Positions 39,568-53,300 of a DNA stretch of 64,000 nucleotides are shown piece after piece; positions within the stretch are counted from its first letter, which is position 1; each line of letters starts with the position of its first letter. Below the pieces are notes generated by a model, which saw only the letters and a list, made by a program, of their open reading frames with translations, made no database searches and was not told the DNA's origin. A program made the translations under genes and the position numbers. Origin of the DNA: Liolophura sinensis (taxonomy: Eukaryota; Mollusca; Polyplacophora; Chitonida; Chitonidae); NCBI RefSeq assembly GCF_032854445.1, contig NC_088303.1:34639265-34703264 (forward strand), read 5' to 3'.

Positions 39568-40351
39568 CCCTGGGTGCACAATTTGTGAGGAGCAAAGAGA
39601 AAGACTTATACTGGATGCTGTCAAGAGTACATGCTGTCAATTGTAGTGGAAACAATTCTTATTTTTTAAACTTTTCTCAGAAATCAAGTGAAGCAAAGAG
39701 CAATGAAAAACTTAATTTACACGGTTTAGTGGAAGTTGTCCAACGTCATGACCCAGTGGGGCCCAAGATGTGCTGTCACAAATATGTTGTTCAAAAGTAA
39801 AATTTTTTACAAGATGCCTGGATACCTCCCTCACTCAGGGCACGGTTCAAAGCCAGCTTTGGATAGGGAATTTTTAGATTCTCCCTGCACTAACTGTGCA
39901 CTATCTGTTCATAGGCCCATAGGTGACAGGAAGTGATTAATGACTCCCGTGTGACTGTTCACACAGTTCAATGTTCACTGAAGACCACTTGTCTTCCACC
40001 ACATCTGTGCATCACTTCTGGGAATGTTCATCAGTGACTTGCCCAAGGTTGGTGGTCTACTCTGGTTTCCTTTATTGCCATGGTTTCTTCAATTCTTGAT
40101 CAAGTCAGATAAATTATGGTTGCCTGGTTTGATCTGCCTGAAGGAAATCAGAGTATCTGACAAACCTCCTCACGTTCTAATTAAGGGTTTGACCAAGACA
40201 GAGAAATGCATTGTGATAAAGACTTGACAAATTTCACTGCAGCTGCTAGTACTGAGCTAGAACAGTGGCTCATCTGGGTAGTGGTAAAATGTGCATGTCT
40301 GTGGCTAGGGTGTCCTGGCTGGTGCCTTCAGCAGGGTGTTCTAGTGAGGCA

Positions 40352-40588
40352 GCACTTAGTAAATATGATGATATGGGGACACATCACCGTGATAATTCTA
40401 AAGTGTTTGTTTGGTTTTTGCCAATAATCTCATATTTGCAGATATGTTTTGAATTTTCAGTTTTCTGGGAGCACTTAGTAAATAAGATGAAATGGGGACA
40501 CATCACTGTGGTAATTCTGAAGTATTTGTTTGCTTGATTGTTGCCAATAACCTCGTATTTGCGGATATGTTTTGAATTTCATTTTCTG
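40352..40588. repeat. tandem duplication of about 119 bp
   Basis: GCACTTAGTAAATA(T/A)GATG through GATATGTTTTGAATTT occurs twice in a row, with about 10% divergence. Confidence 0.9.
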
Positions 40589-40763
40589 AGCATATGAAAG
40601 TGGAGTGCTGTCTGGTGCAGCACCTTTGGCAATGCTGCTGGCAAACTGTCTCATGTGTGATGCGCAGACTGGTCTGCCATACTGTTGGAAGATAAGTGAT
40701 CTACAAAGATTATATCCAAGACCCCACAAGCAATATCAATCAATATCCTTGGCCCCATGATCA

Positions 40764-40965
40764 ATATTTATTTATTCGTTTGACAGCTGTTTTATGCTGT
40801 ACTAAAGAATATTTCACTTATATGACGACTGTCAGCATTATTCACATTTACAACCTCAGAGGAAACCAGCATGAGCTGAACTTGAACTCACAGCGCGCAC
40901 ATTGGTGAGAGACTTGTGAGAAATAGTGCTGCACAAGCATGCTAACCACTAGGTCACGGAGGTCA
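40764..40965 (-). mobile_element. tRNA-derived SINE, partial
   Basis: Inverted copy with GTTTTATGCTGTACTAAAGA and AGCATGAGCTGAACTTGAAC. Part of the centre is lost. Confidence 0.78.
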
Positions 40966-43900
40966 CCCACAAACAATAAGAGTTGTGAAATTAATTATAC
41001 CATGATTATGTTGGAAGCTAAAGAAAACCAGATCCAAACAAACAAACAAACAAATATCACCAGAAACAGATAACAGTTCAATAAACAACTTCCACAATGT
41101 AGTTTACCTGATTTTTGAATGGTTTATTTTGTGAATCCTCAAATAGCTTCAAGTGTAGGTATAACATGAAGATGTTCAGCAGTTTTTTACAAAGTCAACA
41201 AAACTCAAAAATTCTTGATCATAGTAATACTAAAATAGGAATGGCCTCACAGAGTGAAGTTAAGTCAAACAAAGCCTTCATAGAGTGCATTATTTCACTT
41301 CTAATGAAGGAGGAAAATAAAAACTACAAGGGTTATTTCAGCAGTTTTAACACAAAAAACCAACAATTTAATATTTACACAATTAAAGGCCACTACAATA
41401 CTTGCTTCTGATCTTTTTTATGCATACTCTGGTACTTATATAGCCATCAATCACTAATAATCTGATAAAATAGCACAGTTCCACCTAACTGATGAAGATA
41501 AAACAAATAAAACGATAAAGCAAGCAAAATAAATAGTTTCAGAATAAACATATGTTTGTCAACTCAAACACTCACTAAATAATCTAACTCATCCTATATA
41601 CAGTGTAGCTTTCAAGCATATAGAGACATGACTGACCTTTTATACATCAGGTGAAAATACTGGTTACCAGGTCATGAAGTCTGACCTCAAATAATAATTT
41701 CTTGTCTCAAATTTGACCAAATTAAAACATCATCACAAAAAAAAAAGAAAAAAAAAATTCTTTGACTCCTAAAAAAACCAGTGGGAATATGCATTTCAGC
41801 ACAACATTGAACTCAGCAGTAATGTGCACTTTGGTGTTAACACTTTATACAATGCATAGATAAGCTATCACCAAACTGTAAAGATTCCCTCGCTGCTCTC
41901 ATAGTAATATCAGCCTATTAAGTTCCAAAATGTTGTAATTTTGTATTCAAGACATCTTTATGTATACATATACGAAATACACACAAAAATGTAACTATCA
42001 GTCAAGTGACTGAACAGCCTTGACCTTTGACACTGATCAACAAACCACTCCACAGATGTCAAACAGGTGACCTTCACCTCTGACCTGTAATGTGAGGTCA
42101 TTTAACGAGATAGATGTATATATAATCAACACACATATAACACCACTGTCATTAACATGTAATACTATATATCAGCGCTGACCATACACTCAGGAGTAGC
42201 TCATCAAAAAAGAGTAAACGATGTATCACACTCGCAATTTCTAAATATTAACACAGGTATACCATGCGAGTCACTACACTATAAATAAAGCATTTGTTTA
42301 TAAACAGATATTCCTATATAAGCTAACATGGAAAATTCCATGCTATATCCATGCATTAAATATCTGTTTGGAATGCCATTGAGCAATTTAATCTCCCGGT
42401 ATTATATTAGTTTGGTCACATGGGAGCTATAGGCCTTGAGCAAGGCTGAACCAAAAATTTACTGGTTAGTAAAATGGTTTGGGATGAAGTAAACAATATC
42501 AGTCAAGATAAAACCCCTTAAACCAGGTTCTCGCTCTACTACATACCATTAAGCTTCCTTTGATAATTTCACTTTTGATCCCCTGGGTGTGAGGCAGCTG
42601 GCATGTCTCACAAATGACAAAATCACACTATGTGGGTTTGAACCCTCAACCAAGCAGGTGCCCACACAACAGCTATTTGATTTTGACTACTGACCATTAA
42701 ACACTCTGGATTCACCTTCTCTTTTAAACCATATACCTATATATATATAAACTTCACTATTATGATCACATCTTAATATACTCTCTCTACACATCATAAG
42801 TACAAATATGTTACACACTAAACCTAACATTCTCAAACGATAATACCTCTAAACATTACAATTCAACAGGCAATGTCCCTAATGCTGTGCTGGCAAAAAA
42901 TAAGTAAAAATAAAATCATGACAGAATAGTGGAATGCAGCCAAAACTTTCAAATTGAATATTTAACAATAATGTACTGAAATTTAAAATCTACAACAGAA
43001 TGTGAGCTGCAGGTATGCTTGAGGAAACCGTGAACCTGGAATGCTTCAGTTTCCTGCAACAAGTAAATAGTCATCCGTCATTAAAATGTTTTCACTCATC
43101 AATGTGAATATGTTTGCAAAAATTCTACCGGAATGCCAGGCAGTTATGATTAACAAGTGGGAATGAAGGACAGTTCAAAACAGAACAGCAACGATAAATA
43201 GAAATAACAAACTTATGTGGTGGAAAGCCTGTAGTCATTTTTTGGAATGCAGATCATAATGTCACGATAAATTGATCCCTGTTTAACTAAAACAATTACA
43301 CAAACCTGTGGTTATTAAAACAAAATTTTACCCCCAATAATTAGTCAACAGTTGGAGTAGCAGTATAAAAAATATTTTTTAAAAAAATCTTCAGACAGTC
43401 TTACAAAGGAATACAATAATTCTGTTGTAGATTAAAGTCAGCTGTAAAAATAAGAATAAATGGAAACCATACAATGATTAAATTTCTTTCACACAAAGAT
43501 GACGTTATAAATATGAAACATAAATAACAGTGACTAAAACCTGAAAACTCTGAACTGTTCAGCATGTAACACGTAATACAGCACTTTAATACTGCAACAT
43601 GTAAATGTAGCAAGTGAATATTTGCTAACACGTTAAGAAATGAACATCTGCACATACTAAAAAAAAAAACTGAGGATGTAATCCCATTAACAATGCAGGC
43701 ACAAAAAGTTTGTTCATCATTCAATCAATACAACTACCGGTTTATTTACAAACTAGAGCATTGAATCACGTGGACATGTGACGCCACACCAGGACTATTA
43801 ATCAGTTTCCAACAGATTAGAATAAGGTATTTCCAGGTGTAATTCTTAACTTTCACAAAGATGATTATATCTGAATTACATAAATACATATACAAATAAT

Positions 43901-44858
43901 ATACAATCATGAATTTTAACTGAGCTGAAAATACTTTCCTTTAAGTGAGTGTAAAATAAATCTGTATATTTCTCAAATTACGAACAAGTGCAGTATATGT
44001 CTAATGAACAACCATTTAACACACTGTATGATATAGCCTGCGAGTAACTCTGTTACCAATCATGGAAAATGGTATGTCTATATTGTATATTTGTAGGCAA
44101 ATACCCCAAAAGAGTTCTGATCTAGAATCCTTGCTTTTGGTATCATCATATTATGGTTGTCAATGTTGCATAGCATCAGTAAATTTGTTCATTGAAATGA
44201 GTTCAGCACACATTCAACCTCAAAAGTTCATAAATTCAATTCACAAAATTTTAAGTCACTCTTATTTACATACTAACAATCTTCATTAGGTGTTACAATA
44301 TACTTCTGTGAGATGAACTAAGATTTAAAGTTTGTTCACTTATCCATATATCTAATCTCCATGGAACAACATTTCAAAATTGGGTAAAATCAATGAGAAA
44401 TAAAATGGTTCCTTGTGCATAGTGGTCTTAGTTTCAGCAGTCAACAGTGACATCATTTGACAGTGATGTGAACCAATCACAGCCTAAATGGATACCAAAT
44501 AAGGCTCAGCAGTGGGTGGGTGGGTGGAGGGGGCAAATCTTTCAATAAAGACAGAAAGAACCCTAAAAAATGGGAATAAGTAATCAAAGATAATAACAAC
44601 ATTGTTGCACAATGTTTTCAGGAAAAAACCTACATCTATCCACATACAAGTATCCACGTAGTTTCAATTTCACAAAGCATACAAACTTTCAGTGGCTGCC
44701 AATGGACATATGTGATAGTCTTGTTAAGTGTTACGTACTGCCACTTTTGCGACTGTAGTATGGTTTCAATCATGCCACAATGCTACATGTATTTTCACAA
44801 TGTTCTTTGATAATCACATTTATTTCTTTTACAGCAGAAGGGCTTCATTTTTTCCCAT

Positions 44859-44864
44859 TTTATT
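44859..44864 (-). terminator. possible poly(A) signal of castor
   Basis: AATAAA on the minus strand about 250 bases after the castor stop; a second lies at 44819-44824. Such hexamers are frequent in AT-rich DNA, so use is uncertain. Confidence 0.3.
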
Positions 44865-45113
44865 ACATGACTCCAGTTCCAAAAGCAACAACAACAACAA
44901 CGCCTGGTTGCCACAATGCTGTACATCATCAAGATTGTGTGAAACAATCGATCACAAATTTCACTAGTCACAATGTACCAATGCACAACCTTTGCATATT
45001 CCGTTGTGGAAAACAAAAAAAAAAAAACAAAAAAAACAAAACAACCAATAACCACAACACACAAATGCATCATTAACAGGCTACCCATAAGCATTTCCAG
45101 TTCCTTTCATCTT

Positions 45114-47318
45114 TCATCTGTTCTCTCGGATGTGCTTCATCTTGTGTGTGGCCATCTGTGATGGAGACAAAACAACAAAGTTACAGCCACTCTCTGTGCA
45201 GTGGTAATGGGTTTGCTTCTTGTAGTAGTACGTGCATGTCAGGATCTTACAGTCCTCTGACCCAGAGAACTTCTGGAAGCCTTGTGCCATGATCTTCCTC
45301 ATTTTCTGGTGGTGTTTGCGATGTGCCAGGACTTGCGCAGCGTCCATACAGACGTAGGAGCAGAGCAGACAATGGAAGTGCGATGAACGGTTACCATACT
45401 CGCAATCCTCATACTGGCAGTCCACGTTGCCACGGAACTGCCTGAACTCATTGCCAGTGATTCCGTCGATGCGCTCATGGCGCTGCGAGTGTTGGATGAC
45501 TCGTGTGCGATTGCAGAAGCTGTAGCCACAGTCAGCCCTTTGGCAGTGGTAGTGGGTGATGCTGCGTCGATACACACACGTCTCAAATCCGCAGTCTTCC
45601 GTGAACTTGAACTTCTGGTAGCCCTCTGGCATGAACAACTCCTCCTCTCTGCCAGATGATGGGCTTGACAGACGCTGCTGTTTGGCTCCCATCGAGTCAC
45701 TGTTCACAAAGTCATCCATTTTGTAGGCTGACCTTTTCCTACCAGACCGTCTTGAAGATGGTTCGCCAGGATTGCCTGTTGCCGCTGCAGAGTATCCTGA
45801 TCTCACCAGATCATCAGCCGAACAGTCATCATCCGAGTCCTTCCACTGAGATGTCGATGGTGCACTGTTGCTGTTGTCTTCAGACAGATCATCCAGGTGA
45901 CCATAGTAATCCCTCATGCCTTGGTCCTTGGCTAAAATGTTGCTCAATGCATCAGGAGTTAAATTTAGTGATGCCGATGTAGTTACCTCCCCTTTTTTGG
46001 TGGAGAGGTCTTCGGGTTCATCTTCAGAATGACTCTCGCTGTCCTGGTGGCTCTCACTGTCTCTCTGACTGTCGTTGTCATGCTGACTTCCAGACAAGGA
46101 CAGATTCTCTGGCTCTGCAGAATGAACAGACAAGTCCTCGGGTAACTCTGCCTCGGCGTTGAAACTCTGCTTGGGAGCAATGGCGATAGATCGTTGAACC
46201 CTCATCCCCGAGTCCACTCGCTCCAGTTTTATCCCGTGTTTGCCAATGTGTGATCGCAGGCGAGCAGGGTCAGAAAACGCCTGATTGCATTCTAAGCAGT
46301 GATAATGATCCTTTTTCTTTAGTTTACAGAATGGGCGTGCACAGTTCTGCTGTATGGCATAGTGCATCTGGGAGCGTAGCGTGGACCAGGTGGGTAACTG
46401 GATGTGATTTCCAGGCTTTTGCTGCAGCAACATGGTCAGAGGAACAGCTTGGGACAAATTGGTGGCAGTGGCGGGATATGTAATCTGAGCACTGTTCACT
46501 GTGTTTGAAGTCATGTGAGAGACCAAAGGTGCTGGCATGGGGGGACCAGTTGATCCAGAGAGAGACTGGCGTTGGGGCAACAGGCCGTTGTTGATAGTCG
46601 AGATGGGGTAAAATGTTCCCGCAGCTTTAACAACTGTCTTTGGCCTCCATCCTGGGGCAGGGGCAATGGGGACAAAGTTTGGATAATCCCTCTTCATCAT
46701 AGGCTGTAACTTCATAAAAGAGTCTTCTACATCATCTGGAGTGTGCTTCTTATCATGCTGAGCCATTGTGGTGTGTCTGACAAAGGAGTAATCACAGCGA
46801 GGGCGCACACAGTGGAAGTGACGATTGGCCTTGTTGTTGTGGCATTGAGGCCTACGGCAGTTCACGTTGCGGTCAAAGAACTCAAAGCCTTCCATGATGT
46901 CGACGAAGCTATGGAAATCTTTGGTGTGCAGGTTAAGAACATCTTCCCTGTCAGTGGCGTGGTGACACCGTGGTCTGGCACAGTGGAAGTGAGCCTTGAA
47001 GTAGTACAGGCAGAGCTCATCAGGGCATGGTTGGTTGTCTTCAAATCTCTTAAAGCTGCTCACCAGACGCCCATGATTTCCCATACCGCTACGGTTCAAC
47101 GTGTTCAGTTCTTCCTCAGACAGCTCTACTTTGGGCACAACAGGGATTTCTGCCCGGGGGTACTTTGGTGGACGCCCTCTGCGACGTTTGCCAAAGTCTG
47201 GGCTCTCATGGAGTTTGTTTGATTTACCAGCTGAGACTCTGGCGTACTCGTGGATTCTGTAATGCTCCAGTCTGCTGAAGATAGGTCCACTGTCCTGTAT
47301 GACATGATGGCAGCCAGC
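45114..47318 (-). CDS. CASZ1: castor exon 11 (fingers 6-12, AT-hook, PxDLS motifs, stop)
   Basis: The large last exon, 734 codons plus TAA, starts at AGCHHV after a CTTGCAG acceptor. It carries the end of finger 6, the AT-hook-like segment (about 47154-47190), fingers 7 and 8, a proline/glutamine-rich linker, finger 9, three PxDLS-like motifs, a basic [11 protein letters not shown] stretch that may be a nuclear signal, and fingers 10-12. The stop follows the last finger by five residues. The open frame continues upstream into the intron as far as 47366, but the splice acceptor sets the true exon start. Confidence 0.96.
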   Translation of the reverse strand, partial: AGCHHVIQDSGPIFSRLEHYRIHEYARVSAGKSNKLHESPDFGKRRRGRPPKYPRAEIPVVPKVELSEEELNTLNRSGMGNHGRLVSSFKRFEDNQPCPDELCLYYFKAHFHCARPRCHHATDREDVLNLHTKDFHSFVDIMEGFEFFDRNVNCRRPQCHNNKANRHFHCVRPRCDYSFVRHTTMAQHDKKHTPDDVEDSFMKLQPMMKRDYPNFVPIAPAPGWRPKTVVKAAGTFYPISTINNGLLPQRQSLSGSTGPPMPAPLVSHMTSNTVNSAQITYPATATNLSQAVPLTMLLQQKPGNHIQLPTWSTLRSQMHYAIQQNCARPFCKLKKKDHYHCLECNQAFSDPARLRSHIGKHGIKLERVDSGMRVQRSIAIAPKQSFNAEAELPEDLSVHSAEPENLSLSGSQHDNDSQRDSESHQDSESHSEDEPEDLSTKKGEVTTSASLNLTPDALSNILAKDQGMRDYYGHLDDLSEDNSNSAPSTSQWKDSDDDCSADDLVRSGYSAAATGNPGEPSSRRSGRKRSAYKMDDFVNSDSMGAKQQRLSSPSSGREEELFMPEGYQKFKFTEDCGFETCVYRRSITHYHCQRADCGYSFCNRTRVIQHSQRHERIDGITGNEFRQFRGNVDCQYEDCEYGNRSSHFHCLLCSYVCMDAAQVLAHRKHHQKMRKIMAQGFQKFSGSEDCKILTCTYYYKKQTHYHCTESGCNFVVLSPSQMATHKMKHIRENR

Positions 47319-50300
47319 CTGCAAGGAAATACAGAAATGAATTAAAGGAAGACAAGGACATATCAAAGAACATCAAGTGACTTTTATCATAATGCACATT
47401 CACCTCATAAATCTTATATTCTCACTTCTCATAAAATTGACAGAATGGAATAATGGAAGACCCTCACATAAGTCAAAAACAATTTAAAGTAATCATATAT
47501 AAGTATGGAGAAGTGACTTGGTTATTTTATATTTTAACTTTTCAAACTTTGGCTACTGTCAGATCCCATTACAATACTAAAAATTGGTTGTTCACTTCAC
47601 TTCATGCTTAATTTGTAGTAAGGAAAAATGAACCCTAATCACAGAAACAGTTAAACAATAATTGTTACTTACCCAAATGCAGTGGTAGTGTTTCTCTCTC
47701 AGACTGTAGTCACACTCATGAGGGCAGGCTTGTAGCTTCTCATAAGTATTGTATGCCATAGCTGTGATTCTCTCCTGTAACTCATGGTATCTAAATAGAT
47801 TAAAAAAAAAATCAGTACAGCAGTTAATAAAAAATGAACATCTTACCTTAAGTTGAACTTTGATTTACAGACCCACACACACCAGGGGAGACAATCTTTC
47901 CCGATGCAAATCAAGGGAGACAATTTAGGTATAAACAACAACCTGAATATGCCTCGATGAGTTTCACAGCTAATATGTTCAACATCCTAGATGTGTTTAA
48001 TATATTAACATGACCTGAACTAAAATGAAATTGAAGCTTACAAAGGATACTGGTTGCCTTATGCCATGACTGACACTGGTTTGTATTTCAAAGTTGCCTA
48101 TAACAGCCTTAGTACCATAATGTGGCTACACAAAACAAATGATGCAAGGCGATACATAGTTCAGTATTTATGTAAATCATTCTTAAGAAAAACTGAAATA
48201 TTACGTCATTTCTTAAGAGTTGCCCCAGTACTCTACTTTGGGGAGTTTAAAGTCACAGCCCAAGATTCATGTATATTTGTCAAATGAGGCCGAAACAGAG
48301 GTCGTGAAGATAGAAGATGTTACCTGGCATGTTCTCGTACAGCATCTTTGGACTTGAATAGCACAGTGCAGTTGTCCACCTTACAGTGATAATGGTCCTT
48401 GTACAGGTATTGACAGCGAGAGTTACACGGATCGTTAGCGGTGTACCTGTAGAAAAATCAAGGGTCAAGGTGCAGTTGATGATATCTGAACTTGAACTTA
48501 TCATTGTGTCTGTGTCGGCATTGTCAGGGGGTTCAAGTCCAATGTTGTCATGACACAGATATGCACGAGATAATTTATTATGGAAAAAACACAAAGACAA
48601 CACCCTTTTATCATTTTCACAGTTAAGTCCACTTAAGTCTAACATCACAGTATGTTCTCACTATGTTATTCCATGGAACCTTGCAATCCATTCTCTTCCA
48701 AAAACTTAATGAGCAATCGCTATGCCCCCCCCCCCCCCACTTCCCAAATAAAAAAAGCCCTGGCTAATTGTTGTGCAATTGTTCGGACCTTTAATTTCTC
48801 ACTCCTGAATTTTTGAGGGGTTCCTCAGTTTACCTGATAATATATGCCTTCCAGGACTCATCCTTGGGTCTCTTCTCCATGGAGATGGCCAGCCGTGTTG
48901 GCCAGTCACGTCTGGGGGTGGGGACACCCAGGTGCACAGAGGGTGTGGACGGAGTGGACATTGTCAGGGTGGGAGTTATGACAGGTGTGGACAGACCGGA
49001 CGCCACCTGGGGCAGTGGCGTTTTAGGAGGACTTTGATTTGGAGTGTAGGTGATCTGCGGAGATATCTGAGGAGTGTCAGTGGTCGATGTCTCAGTGTAT
49101 TTAGGGATGGGTAGGGTCAGGGAGTCGTTGAGTTGATCCCCAGAGATTTCTTCGCTGTAGGCCGCTAGTCCCAAAGAGCGAGGACCGCCTTCCAGAGCCT
49201 CCTGACTACCTTCTTCCATATCCTCAGATTCTGTCTTTACAGTCATCGTCACATCAGTCCTCATCTCTGATTGGGTGCTTGTGGCCATGGAGGCAGGAGA
49301 CATGGATCCTGATGGAGTTGTCTCCCCTGAGGCATATAGGCGGCTTGTGTCTTCAAGGTCACCATACTCAGTATCTTGCATCACCGGCTGTTCACTGGTA
49401 ACTGCTCTCCCATTGGCTGGCAAATGTGGGATGCTTTGTGCTAGGGTTGTGATTGGCTGAAAATTTGCAATACGGGACACAGGGACATGTGTCACAGTCC
49501 CAAAGGCTGGATGGACGGAGGGCTCGGGTTTGGAGGAGACACCCACTGGGCGTGTTTTCTGGTTTTCTTTGAAGCGTCGATATGCACTCTCAAAGTCGCG
49601 GCGCTCGTGCTTGCGTTTGTGTGAATACAGCTGGCCAGTCGAATGTAGGACATAGTCACAGCCTGGAACCAAGACAGAGACTGATTAACATCACCAACCA
49701 CATTACCAATGTAACATGATTGGTAGCCTTGACAAAGTGCTAAACTGTAATGAAACAAGGCAACAAATTTTAAATGACCTCCCATCAAGCTCTGTAGCAG
49801 ACAAATGCCATATATTTCCAAACTATTTTTCAGCCTTAAATTCTTTTGAACTTCAAATCAACAATGTACAACACCTCACATATACATTTCTTGATTTGCA
49901 GCAAAAATTGCAATCAGAAGACACAAGTGTTACATGTATACAATATACATCTCAAGACAGGTCCTAACCAAGGGGAATAACTCACCAGGCCTTATGCAGT
50001 GAATGTGGTTGCTAATCTTTGAAAATCGGCATGAGGAGAAGGGACAGTGTTCGTATTTCATAAACTTCTTGAAGCCGTCTCTTCCCAAAATCTCATCTTT
50101 CTGGTGGTAGCTCTTGTGTTTCTCTGCAAAACAGAAGAGAAATACTGAATACCACTTTATCTCTCGCAATATATATTTTACCATAAAGGTACATACATGT
50201 AATGCAGGAAAGAAAAATTTCTGCATGAAAATCAGTATAGTGGTAGTAGTAGTAATGTAATGCGGTTTCCATGTAAACCTACAAAAGCATAAAATGTCAA

Positions 50301-53300
50301 CGGTAATCTAAACTCAAACATACAATGTCATTAGAACACATGTGGCACAATGCACTAATGATGTTTATTTACACAGAAATTCCGTTTCCACGGTAACAGT
50401 TCACTATTAATTGGAATTCTCTAAAAATACAGACAGTGTGTAAATTCTCCCACAAACTAATGAATAGATAAAATATGACCAATATCCCAGTATTTGTCTC
50501 TGATCTCCTTAATCCTATTCCTCAACTACTATTACCATGGAAACTAGAATTAACAGCCAACTGGCTTTATAGTTTTCAGACTTGCACATGAGGTTGCCAT
50601 GGAAACAGAAAACTGCATTCACATATTGCCTCTATTACTACAAGTAATGAGAAAAGTGTAAATGTTTACAGAAGAAAATCAATCAATGTGGACAACCATT
50701 CTGACAGATCCAGGTAGAAAGGTCACAAAGGTTAAATGTTCATACCATATGTTTGAGATGCGGTATTTTACAACTAAAAGTAATCAGCTAGGCTCTGCCA
50801 TGTGTTTAGTTTATATGTTGTGCTAGCAGAGAAAGAAAACACATAGCAGAGTTCGGATAATGTCACTGAACTTTTCTCGTTAACTATTGCCAATATTTTG
50901 CTCACATTTCCTATTAAATAACAGAAAAAAATAATTACAATAAAAGAAATATTTTACAGCTTTTTTACCCAAAATTTGCTGACAAACATTTATGTTGGTT
51001 ATATGAATGAAACAAGTTTTCGTTGATAATAGTTGAGAATGTTTTTTAATACTATTTAATATATATATATATGTGGAATATATTTCAAAACTAACCCATG
51101 TCGGCTTTGTTTTTGAAGGTGAATTTACAATCTTGTCGTCTACAGTGAAAATGGGTTGTTCGCTGGCCGTAGAAGCTGCATGAAGGTGTCCCACAATCCT
51201 CTGTGGCTCTGAAACGTTGGAACCCTTCCTGAATGATGGCAGAATCCTTACGGTGATAATTGGCATGCATCTGAACATCGGATGTACTGATGTAGACTTT
51301 ATCACAGCCAGACTAAAAACACAAACAAACAATAGTTGTCAACTACTTCTCACAACATGGATAATGATCCTGTTGTCAAAAAAAAACCCCCAGTCAGTCT
51401 GGTTCAATGAAGTCAGGGAGAACAAGCATTTTGGCACCTCGAGATATAGCAGTATGAATAACAGAGAATGTTATCAGGCTTGGTGTTGATGAATGAAATA
51501 TACAAGATCATCCTATTTCAAACTTTTAAGCAAACCAGTTATTGACATGGAAAATTCAATATATTACCCAAAGTTGCATAAAAATTTGAAGCAATGTGAC
51601 CCTTTTTTCAACAGGTTTCTGCTATTGTGATACACAGATACGGTGAATAAATTTTATCACACTAAGTGAAATGGTTAGGTAGATGTGGAACTTAACTCCA
51701 AAATTTTAGGGGCGAATGGACAGATAGACGTACTGACAGACACACAACACCATACCATAGTACAACCCATGATACAAGTATATAAAACCATTAAGAACAA
51801 GGATTAATGCACCAGGGAGATCATGAATACTGATGGAGTCAAGCTGGCAACACATGGATTTGAACTCACCATCTCAAAGATGTCAGTGATGATTGAGGGA
51901 CTAAAATTGAGGGAATTTCCAGGCTAAGATAAAAGTAAACCAGAATCAGTTTAAACTCACAACATTCAAAAAATTTGCCAAAAAAATGATAGGGGTGTGT
52001 AAATTCACATCATTTCATTATTTTATTGCATTTTACATAAACTTCTGAACACATCAATTTTTATGGAGAAAACATCACTGGGGAGTGTTTCACCAATCCA
52101 TCAATAATGCTGTGTTTCCATGGAAATGCAACCGAGTATGTGATTACTCATCTGTTAATTCTTTGGAGAATGGGAATTACATGTACTTAAAATACACATT
52201 GCAGTTTTTTTACGAACTCAGTGTGATTCTTTAACGCACATGTCAGCACAGAGTGAATGGAACATGTCCCATTTTATCGCATGAGACAAGGATTTATTGC
52301 TGAATTGACTGACGGTGTAGTGGAATTGAAGCCTTGAGTAACTGCACGAAGTAGCGCAAACAAAATCGCATGTACGAGGAAACACAGATTTGAGTATACA
52401 TAAATATTATAGGGGCATGTGATCAAGGTGAGAACCGACCTCATCACTATTTGTCCAGGCTTCCCACAAAGCTAGAAAGCTTGAGACTCACCTGTAAACA
52501 GTGATAGTGTGTCTGTCGACCGTTGTGGGTGCAGACACCAAACTCCTTACTGCAGTCATCCATTGGGCTGTATCGCATGAAGCCATGCTGCAGAGAATCA
52601 TCTCGCTTCTTATGCCACTTGAAATGGCGGATCATCTCCTCTTTACGTACAAAGACCTGTGAAATGGTATAACAGAGTTAGGAAGAGTCAGAAAAGAGAA
52701 GAGGAGAGACAATCTAAACATTGAAAATTCAATTACAGTTTTGTAAAGAAACATCAGTCAAGCTTCATTCAAATTTCATCTAGGAGACAACTTATACAAC
52801 TGTAAAATCGTAAATTCATTATTTGGACACGAATGTAGGTCAAGTCAATGTCTTCCATTTCCCTTATTTTTTTTTTTATACTAATTTTGCATATATGCAA
52901 TTCCGTGGTCAAACTCCTGATATGTTTGCAAACCAAAACCATTCTTCTAACTTAGCCCTGTTTCACAACACACTGGAAATCAGTTTTCCATGATGAACAG
53001 GCCATTTTGACATGAAGATAATGTCATCTGCAGTAACACTGAAAGTCAAGAGATGTTGGACTTTAATACCTGTAGGTAGCTCCGTGAACGTGAAGTCTTT
53101 TACCTACTGTGCACTTACCTTAAAGTTACAGTCTAGGCAGTGGAAATGTTCTCTGTAGCCCATATCTCTGCACTGGGCACGTTGACACTCCTGAGCACTA
53201 TTAAATCTTGTGAAAACACCAAGAAATAACACTAATTAGCATTTTCAAAAAAAACCAAACAAACAAAAAACAAAAAAAAAAATTAAAAAAACAAAAACAA

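Larger units (their letters stand above)
39568..45113. other. non-coding stretch downstream of castor
   Basis: Holds the 119-bp duplication and a SINE at the left. The right end (from 45113 down to at least 44859) should be castor 3' UTR. 41000-44800 is AT-rich without recognisable genes. Poly-A near 45010. Confidence 0.45.

Noticed and set aside
46743-47222. 159-residue plus-strand frame
   Set aside because: Antisense shadow of castor exon 11.
48724-48740. Long C-run, and the G-run at 7877-7892
   Set aside because: Simple homopolymers; length may be a sequencing artefact and neither touches an exon.
50880-51332. 150-residue minus frame
   Set aside because: It is a shifted frame over castor exon 6 and its intron; the finger-coding frame is the real one.
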